The translations under genes and the position numbers were made by a program. Below are positions 4,573 through 10,515 of a stretch of DNA of 10,515 bases, in pieces. Each line of letters begins with the position of its first letter. The stretch's first letter is position 1. The notes below the pieces were generated by a model, which did not search any database, was not told the DNA's origin, and saw only the letters and a program-made list of their open reading frames with translations. This DNA is from a bacterium (GTDB lineage: Bacteria > Thermosulfidibacterota > Thermosulfidibacteria > Thermosulfidibacterales > JALWSI01): assembly GCA_027080315.1 (NCBI GenBank), contig JALWSI010000240.1:1-10515 (forward strand), written 5' to 3'.

Positions 4573-6521
4573 TGCACCTCGGTCCCCGGGGGCACATCCT
4601 CAGGTATAATGGGAAGTCTAACCCCCTCCTTGGTCACAGCAGCAATTAGCATCCCCTTAGACTCTATGCCCATAAGCTTGGCTGGCTTCAGGTTTGCAAC
4701 AACTATCACCCTTTTGCCTACCAGCTCTTCAGGGGAGTAATCTTTGCCTATTCCCGCCACAATTGTGCGTCTGTCTGTGCCCACATCCACCTGAAGCTTA
4801 ACCAGCTTTTCAGACTTGGGCACCCTCTCTGCCTTCTCAATAAGGGCCACCACCAGCTTAACTTTGGCAAACTCAGAGATATCTATTAAGCCATCTGCCC
4901 TCTTGGCCACCTTCTCTTTGGCCTTTGCCTCTTTCTTTTCAGCCTTAACCTCTCCCTTCTCAGCCTTGGCCAGCATCTTCTCCACCTTAGCCACCATCTT
5001 CTCTTCGTCTATCCTTGGGAAAAGGGGATCTCCTTTCTTCACCTTCTGACCAGCAGGCAGGCCGCCCCAAGCGGTATCATCCACGCTCCGCTCAAGTATG
5101 GAGCCTTCCATGCCCAACTGTTTCCACATCTCCTGGGCCTTGTTGGGCATGAAGGGAGAGATAAGCAAAGCTATCACCCTGCACCCTTCCAACATGGTGT
5201 AGATGGTGTCTTTAAGCTCCTGCTCTCTCTTCTCTTTGGCAAGCTGCCATGGAGCCTTAGTGTCAATGTACTTGTTTATGGCCTTAACCAGATCCCAGAT
5301 GCGCTCAAGGCTCTTCTTGAACTCCTGCATCTCCATGAGCTCAACCACGTCCTTCACCACAGCCTCAGCCAAGGAAGAGATCTCCTGATCTCTTCCTGAG
5401 GGCTGAGGGATCTCACCTTTGAAGTACTTCATCTCCATGGAAAGGGAACGGTAGAAGAGGTTTCCCAAATCGTTGGCCAGATCGCCATTCACCCTGTGGG
5501 CCATGGCCCTGTGGGAAAAGTCTCCATCAAAACCGAAGCTCACCTCCCTCAAAAGAAAGTATCTGAGGGCATCTGCCCCGTAGAGGTCTATCAAGAGGTG
5601 GGGGTCCACCACGTTGCGCAGTGACTTTGACATCTTTCGTCCTTCAACGGTCCACCACCCGTGGGCAAACACCCTCTTGGGCAAAGGCATACCTGCCGCC
5701 ATGAGAAAGGCAGGCCAGAAGACCGCGTGGAACCTCAAGATGTCTTTGCCAATAAAGTGGACATCGGCAGGCCAGAACTGCTGGTATCTCTCGTTGTTCC
5801 ATCCATATCCCAGACCAGAGAGGTAGTTAAACAAGGCATCAAACCACACGTAGATGACGTGCTTTGGGTCCCCTGGAACGGGGATACCCCACGAGAAGTT
5901 GGTACGGCTGATACTGATATCGTTAAGCCCACCGCTCACAAAAGAGACAATCTCGTTCATGCGGCTCTGGGGACGCACAAATTCGGGGTTCTCTTGGTAG
6001 AACTTCAATAGGGGTTCCTGGTACTTTGAGAGCTTGAAGAAGTAGCTGGGCTCCTTCAACCTCTCTGTAGGACGGCCACAATCGGGGCAGATCATACCCT
6101 CACCAAGCTCGTCCTCAAGCCAGTAGGTCTCGCAGGGGGTGCAGTACCAACCCTCGTACTCTCCCAAGTATATGTCACCGCTCTCCAAAAGCCGTGAGAA
6201 GAACTCCTGAACCACCCTTGCGTGGTAGTCGTCTGTTGTTCTCACAAAGTGGTTATTGGTTATGTCAAGCCTCTTCCACAGCTCCTGAAACCTCTTAACC
6301 ATCTCGTCTGCCAGAGACTTAGGGGTTCTACCCTTCTCCTTGGCGGCCTTCTCAACCTTCTGGCCGTGTTCGTCTGTACCAGTCAAAAAGAAGACCTCAT
6401 GATTGGTCCAGCGCTTGAACCGGGCCATCACATCGGTTGCTATGGTGGTGTAAGCATGCCCTATGTGAGGCACGTCGTTCACGTAATAGATGGGGGTGGT
6501 AACATAGTAGCTCTTCTTCAC
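4569..6521 (-). CDS. metG: Methionyl-tRNA synthetase with C-terminal tRNA-binding domain
   Basis: 650-residue class I synthetase that charges tRNA-Met. Signature PHIGHAYT has the HIGH box at 19-22, and KMSKS is at 296-300. Two knuckles, C127/C130 (WYCTPCETYW) and C145/C148 (ICPDCGRP), form one four-cysteine zinc site. The catalytic domain continues through VIYVWFDALFNYLSG and HFIGKDILRFHAVFWPA. The helical anticodon-binding domain spans about 340-490. A Lys/Glu/Ala-rich linker (about 506-541) then leads to an OB-fold tRNA-binding domain (Trbp111-like, about 545-650, with VGKRVIVVANLKPAKLMGIESKG). That domain usually mediates dimerisation. The start is GTG at 6521, with GGGAGG (plus coordinates 6528-6533) 6 bases upstream. 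It begins 14 bases after ricT and overlaps tatD by 4 bases. Confidence 0.97.
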   Translation of the reverse strand: MKKSYYVTTPIYYVNDVPHIGHAYTTIATDVMARFKRWTNHEVFFLTGTDEHGQKVEKAAKEKGRTPKSLADEMVKRFQELWKRLDITNNHFVRTTDDYHARVVQEFFSRLLESGDIYLGEYEGWYCTPCETYWLEDELGEGMICPDCGRPTERLKEPSYFFKLSKYQEPLLKFYQENPEFVRPQSRMNEIVSFVSGGLNDISISRTNFSWGIPVPGDPKHVIYVWFDALFNYLSGLGYGWNNERYQQFWPADVHFIGKDILRFHAVFWPAFLMAAGMPLPKRVFAHGWWTVEGRKMSKSLRNVVDPHLLIDLYGADALRYFLLREVSFGFDGDFSHRAMAHRVNGDLANDLGNLFYRSLSMEMKYFKGEIPQPSGRDQEISSLAEAVVKDVVELMEMQEFKKSLERIWDLVKAINKYIDTKAPWQLAKEKREQELKDTIYTMLEGCRVIALLISPFMPNKAQEMWKQLGMEGSILERSVDDTAWGGLPAGQKVKKGDPLFPRIDEEKMVAKVEKMLAKAEKGEVKAEKKEAKAKEKVAKRADGLIDISEFAKVKLVVALIEKAERVPKSEKLVKLQVDVGTDRRTIVAGIGKDYSPEELVGKRVIVVANLKPAKLMGIESKGMLIAAVTKEGVRLPIIPEDVPPGTEVH

Positions 6522-6535
6522 TCTTATCCTCCCAA

Positions 6536-7807
6536 TCAGCTGTTTTTATTCCCTTTATTGCGTCCTTTGTTGCGTCTTAAATAGAACCTTTTGCCCCTGT
6601 TCTTCTTCTCTTGAGAACCCCTTCTCCCATTATCACTGCCATTGGATCCCCTCTGTTCTCTGCCCTCAGCATTCTCACCGCCCCTGGCTCCAGCCTGCTT
6701 CTGGGACTCCCTTCTGCCCTTGGCACCCTTAGCGTTACGGCCTCCCCTTCTCCTCTGCTGGGCCTTTCCCTCCTCTCTCTGAGGAGAGGCTGCGGCCCTC
6801 TTCTCAGCCTCTTTCTCTGCCTCCGCCAGCTTCTCCTCTAAGGACTGGTCATCGTCTTTGAAAGAGATATCAAGGGACGAAAGAGGAACCTTACCTTCCT
6901 CCCTCTCTTCCGTCTCTTTTTCCTCTTCAAGGGGAGGCAGGCCCTTTATCATTCTTCTTGGAACAGCCACCTGCCCTCTATCCCCCTCAACCGAGAGAAA
7001 GACCTTTCGGTCCATTATGTTCACGCTAACAACCTGGCCTTTCACCCCATCTACCGTCTCCACCGTCTCCCCTATCTTCGGGTAGTACTGTCCCATCTCC
7101 TTGTAGTAGCCGTGTTCAAAGCCGAGACAGCACACAAGCCTACCGCAGAGGCCAGAGATCTTGGTGGGATTCAGAATCACGTACTGATCCTTTGCCATAC
7201 GGATAGAGACGGGATCAAAGGTTCTGAGCACACTGGCGCAACAGATCACCCTGCCACAGGGTCCTATCCCCCCTACCATCTTGGCCTCGTCCCTGATGCC
7301 TATCTGCTTCATGTCAACCCGGGTCTTGTACTTTCTCGCCAGGTCCCGCACCAGGTTTCTGAAGTCCACCCTCTCCTCTGCGGTGAAGTAGAAGATTATC
7401 TTCTTGCGGTTCAGGGTGACGCTTACATGCACCAGCTTCATGGGCAGGTTATGCACCTCTATGCGGTGCAGGCAGTAAGAGAACGCCTCTTTGGCAAGCT
7501 CTTTGTTCTCCTCAGCCCTGTTCAGATCCCTCTCTGTAACCTTGCGTTTAACAGCATCAACAAAGGGAGGAAGCTCTTCAACGGGCACATCTAAAGGGCC
7601 TTTAACCACTATCCCTATCTCGTCACCGCCGCTCTCGTGTTCCACCACAACCAGATCTCCAAGCTTAAGCTCAAGGCGGCCAGGATCGTAGGGCACTAAG
7701 GCTCCGGCCCTTGAGAAGGTGACATACACCACCCTTCTCTTGAGGCCCTCCCTTCGCACCTCGGGTATCTGTTCATCTATCTCTAAAGCAGAGTCCTTTG
7801 TCTCCAC
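6536..7807 (-). CDS. ricT: RicT/YaaT (PSP1-domain) protein with long RG-rich C-terminal tail
   Basis: 423-residue PSP1-family protein. In B. subtilis, RicT (YaaT) joins RicA and RicF in an iron-sulfur complex that steers RNase Y-dependent mRNA maturation. The conserved core is residues about 25-290. It includes the cysteine blocks GPCGRVICC (182-190) and GLCGRLVCC (219-227), which supply candidate Fe-S ligands (C184, C189, C190, C221, C226, C227). The usual family length is about 270-300, so residues from about 291 onward are an addition: first Glu-rich (293-340), then Arg/Gly/Lys-rich (345-423) with repeated RRGG, RGG and NKG units. That tail looks disordered and RNA-binding. The start is GTG at 7807, with GAGGAGG (plus 7817-7823) overlapping the holB stop. 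The neighbours holB and metG match the Firmicutes context of yaaT. RicA and RicF partners are not in the window, so the Y-complex role is inferred. Confidence 0.9.
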   Translation of the reverse strand: METKDSALEIDEQIPEVRREGLKRRVVYVTFSRAGALVPYDPGRLELKLGDLVVVEHESGGDEIGIVVKGPLDVPVEELPPFVDAVKRKVTERDLNRAEENKELAKEAFSYCLHRIEVHNLPMKLVHVSVTLNRKKIIFYFTAEERVDFRNLVRDLARKYKTRVDMKQIGIRDEAKMVGGIGPCGRVICCASVLRTFDPVSIRMAKDQYVILNPTKISGLCGRLVCCLGFEHGYYKEMGQYYPKIGETVETVDGVKGQVVSVNIMDRKVFLSVEGDRGQVAVPRRMIKGLPPLEEEKETEEREEGKVPLSSLDISFKDDDQSLEEKLAEAEKEAEKRAAASPQREEGKAQQRRRGGRNAKGAKGRRESQKQAGARGGENAEGREQRGSNGSDNGRRGSQEKKNRGKRFYLRRNKGRNKGNKNS

Positions 7808-7821
7808 CTTTTATATCCTCC

Positions 7822-8724
7822 TCATACGCCCATCAGGCTCTCAACCACCAACTGGGGATTGAGGTTGTACATGAATACCTCTTCTTCAAGCAAGGTTAGC
7901 CTCTCGTAGAGTCTTCTGACCCTCTCAGAGAGATGCCCCTCAAGCATCCTGCTCTTAATCAGGTGGTGAAGAAGTAGAAGAAACCTGATCACCTCGTCCT
8001 TCTCTCTAACCCATCCCTTTTTGCCCTTAAGGTGTCTTCCCACAAGGCTGCTCCACGAGGCCTCACCTTCAAGCAAGAGCATAGCCGCCTCTCGCATCTC
8101 CTCAAGGTTAGGGGAGGAAACCAGCTCCAGGATCTTTCCCGGAGAGCCCTCAAAGGCCTCACCAAGATGGCAAAGCTCGGTATTCTCTCCCCTTCTCTTC
8201 AAAACCTCCTTCACCTCCGTAGAGGAGAGGGGAGAGAACCTAACCACCTGGCATCTTGATCTTATTGTGGGTAGCAGCCAAAGGGGATTAGCGGTGATGA
8301 GCAGAATAACCGCAGAGGCAGGGGGCTCTTCAAGGGTCTTGAGGAAGGCGTTGGCAGCAGGGATGTTCATGGTATGGGCATCGTCTATGAGCAAGGCCTT
8401 TCTCTTGCCCTCCATGGGCTTAAGATAGAGCCAGTTCTGCGCCTCCCTTATGGTGTCAATTGATATCATCCCCTTCTCAGGGGCTATCTCCTTAAGGTCA
8501 ACATGAACTCCCTTCTCCACCCTGCTGCACGAAGGGCAGCTTAAACAGGGCCTCTCCCCCTGAGAAGAGCAGAGCAATCCTGCTGCAAACCACCGGGCCA
8601 CTAAATACTTCCCCACCCCCTCTCTTCCAGCAAAGAGGTAAGACTGCCCCACCCGGTCTCCCCTCAACAGAAGGGAGAGATGGGACAAGACCCTTTGGTG
8701 GCCTATGGGGAAGAGAGAAGACAC
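7822..8724 (-). CDS. holB: DNA polymerase III delta' subunit (clamp loader)
   Basis: 300-residue AAA+ protein, the delta' subunit of the clamp loader that opens and loads the sliding clamp during replication. The N-terminus (FPIGHQRVLSHLSLLL, then YLFAGREGVGKY) holds a Walker A-like GxxGxGK whose last position is Tyr40 instead of Ser/Thr. This suggests no ATP binding, as known for delta'. A zinc module C52-x7-C60-x2-C63-x2-C66 follows. Walker B-like ALLIDDAH (110-117), KTLEEPP (129-135) and the SRC motif (156-158) confirm the clamp-loader family. SRC and the degenerate Walker A together favour delta' over DnaX (tau/gamma), which is also longer. The start is GTG at 8724, 12 bases after the serS stop, with no clear Shine-Dalgarno, so coupling to serS is likely. 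The stop lies 14 bases before ricT, as in the Firmicutes holB-yaaT pair. Confidence 0.92.
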   Translation of the reverse strand: MSSLFPIGHQRVLSHLSLLLRGDRVGQSYLFAGREGVGKYLVARWFAAGLLCSSQGERPCLSCPSCSRVEKGVHVDLKEIAPEKGMISIDTIREAQNWLYLKPMEGKRKALLIDDAHTMNIPAANAFLKTLEEPPASAVILLITANPLWLLPTIRSRCQVVRFSPLSSTEVKEVLKRRGENTELCHLGEAFEGSPGKILELVSSPNLEEMREAAMLLLEGEASWSSLVGRHLKGKKGWVREKDEVIRFLLLLHHLIKSRMLEGHLSERVRRLYERLTLLEEEVFMYNLNPQLVVESLMGV

Positions 8725-8736
8725 GGCTTTTTTAGC

Positions 8737-10023
<1,287 letters not shown>

Positions 10024-10057
10024 CTAACCTCTCAGGCATATCCACCTGGACAGAAAG

Positions 10058-10086
10058 GTTATAGGCAAGGATCACCTTAGGAGCAA
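10058..10086 (-). promoter_or_regulatory. Likely sigma-70 promoter for the serS-holB-ricT-metG-tatD operon
   Basis: On the minus strand, TTGCTC (plus 10081-10086) is separated by exactly 17 bases from TATAAC (plus 10058-10063). TATAAC matches five of six -10 bases; TTGCTC keeps the TTG core of the -35 box. Transcription would start near 10051 and leave a leader of about 43 bases before the serS ATG. No terminator hairpin is seen between the kinase stop (10154) and this promoter, so some readthrough from upstream is possible. Confidence 0.55.
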
Positions 10087-10153
10087 CTGCAGACCATGAA
10101 AACCGAATACAGCGACTCTACAAGGCCTCCAACTCAACAAAGAGGAAGAGTTT

Positions 10154-10515
10154 TCAGAGCAAGAAAGAGAGGCAAGTAGCCACAGCAAGGGGGATTGTGA
10201 TGTTGTCGTCTATTCCCCAGGGCACCGTCTCAATCAGGGCGCCCACCAGAGCTCCCGCCAAACCATAACCAACAGGCAGAAAAAGCACAGAGAGGATAAA
10301 GGCCGCCACCAGAAAGACGGCGCTTCCCTCAAACGAGAGCCGTGGATTCCAGGGTATTGGATGCCTTCCAAAGGAGATCCCAACCAAGGTGGAGGCGGAA
10401 TCACCAGCAGCCAGAGCCGCAACCCCACCTGCAGCCGCCAGCTTCGGGAAGACCACTATGGTTACCCCAACTGCCGTTCCGTAGAGAATGGCTCCTTTTC
10501 CTGGAAGGCTCTCCC
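10154..10515 (-). CDS. Membrane CTP-dependent kinase-like protein (dolichol/phytol/polyprenol kinase family), C-terminal part, cut by right edge
   Basis: C-terminal 119 residues of an integral membrane protein whose frame is open to the right edge, so the true start is off-window; GTG at 10456 is internal. The hallmark AAGDSASTLVGISFGRHPIPW, followed by RLSFEGSAVFLVAAFI, is the conserved block of the SEC59/DGK1/VTE5 family. That family uses CTP to phosphorylate polyprenols, phytol or diacylglycerol. The C-terminal ETVPWGIDDNITIPLAVA is equally typical. At least three hydrophobic segments are visible: one just before the GDS motif, one at FLVAAFILSVLFLPVGYGLAGALVGAL, and the C-terminal TIPLAVATCLSFLL. 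The stop lies 145 bases upstream of serS on the same strand. The substrate cannot be told from this part; a lipid carrier, phytol-like alcohol or diacylglycerol are all possible. Confidence 0.83.
   Translation of the reverse strand, partial: ESLPGKGAILYGTAVGVTIVVFPKLAAAGGVAALAAGDSASTLVGISFGRHPIPWNPRLSFEGSAVFLVAAFILSVLFLPVGYGLAGALVGALIETVPWGIDDNITIPLAVATCLSFLL

Noticed and set aside
8604-8627. HolB Walker A with Tyr instead of Ser/Thr as a damaging mutation
   Set aside because: Clamp-loader delta' subunits commonly have a non-functional nucleotide site, so this supports the delta' assignment and does not indicate a broken gene.

Overview
This window reads as an ordinary housekeeping segment of a bacterial chromosome. 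I found no mobile element, CRISPR array, tRNA, rRNA or defence system, and no clear new system. Eleven genes are complete (rpmH, rnpA, yidD, yidC, a zinc-ribbon gene, a MaoC gene, tatD, metG, ricT, holB, serS) and one gene is cut at each edge. YidC has the long periplasmic domain of diderm (Gram-negative type) bacteria. Coding strands are purine-rich in both orientations, and the proteins are rich in Lys, Arg and Glu. Seven of the eleven complete genes start with GTG or TTG. Together this suggests a deep-branching, probably thermophilic, diderm bacterium (inference). The cluster holB-ricT-metG-tatD resembles the gene order of Firmicutes (B. subtilis holB-yaaT...metS-yabD). I cannot name the genus.

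Plus-strand layout. The window opens inside a crotonase-type enoyl-CoA hydratase gene (3-392), which ends at a textbook intrinsic terminator (414-450). A spacer of about 105 bases follows, with a weak promoter and a possible small pseudoknot. Next comes the conserved cluster rpmH (557-694), rnpA (702-1082), yidD (about 1046-1300) and yidC (1310-2875). These encode ribosomal protein L34, the RNase P protein subunit and two membrane-insertion factors, packed with gaps of 7 and 9 bases and one overlap. A separate promoter, a 12-base palindrome and a terminator then frame a small four-cysteine zinc-ribbon protein of unknown function (2961-3248). A MaoC-like hot-dog hydratase (3311-3766) follows.

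Minus-strand layout. From right to left, serS, holB, ricT, metG and tatD form one compact operon, with gaps of 12, 14 and 14 bases and a 4-base overlap. A good promoter (10058-10086) lies upstream of serS. The operon joins two aminoacyl-tRNA synthetases to the DNA polymerase III clamp-loader subunit delta', the RNA-maturation factor RicT/PSP1 and a TatD nuclease. tatD meets the MaoC gene tail to tail, with their stop codons overlapping in four bases. Upstream of serS, also on the minus strand, lies the 3' part of a membrane CTP-dependent polyprenol/phytol/dolichol-kinase-like gene that runs off the right edge.

Points worth a second look are the long acidic-then-RG-rich tail on RicT, the uncertain yidD start inside rnpA (with a strong Shine-Dalgarno/ATG embedded in the RNR-motif codons), the isolated zinc-ribbon unit and the rpmH leader. 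No stretch longer than about 150 bases lacks a gene.
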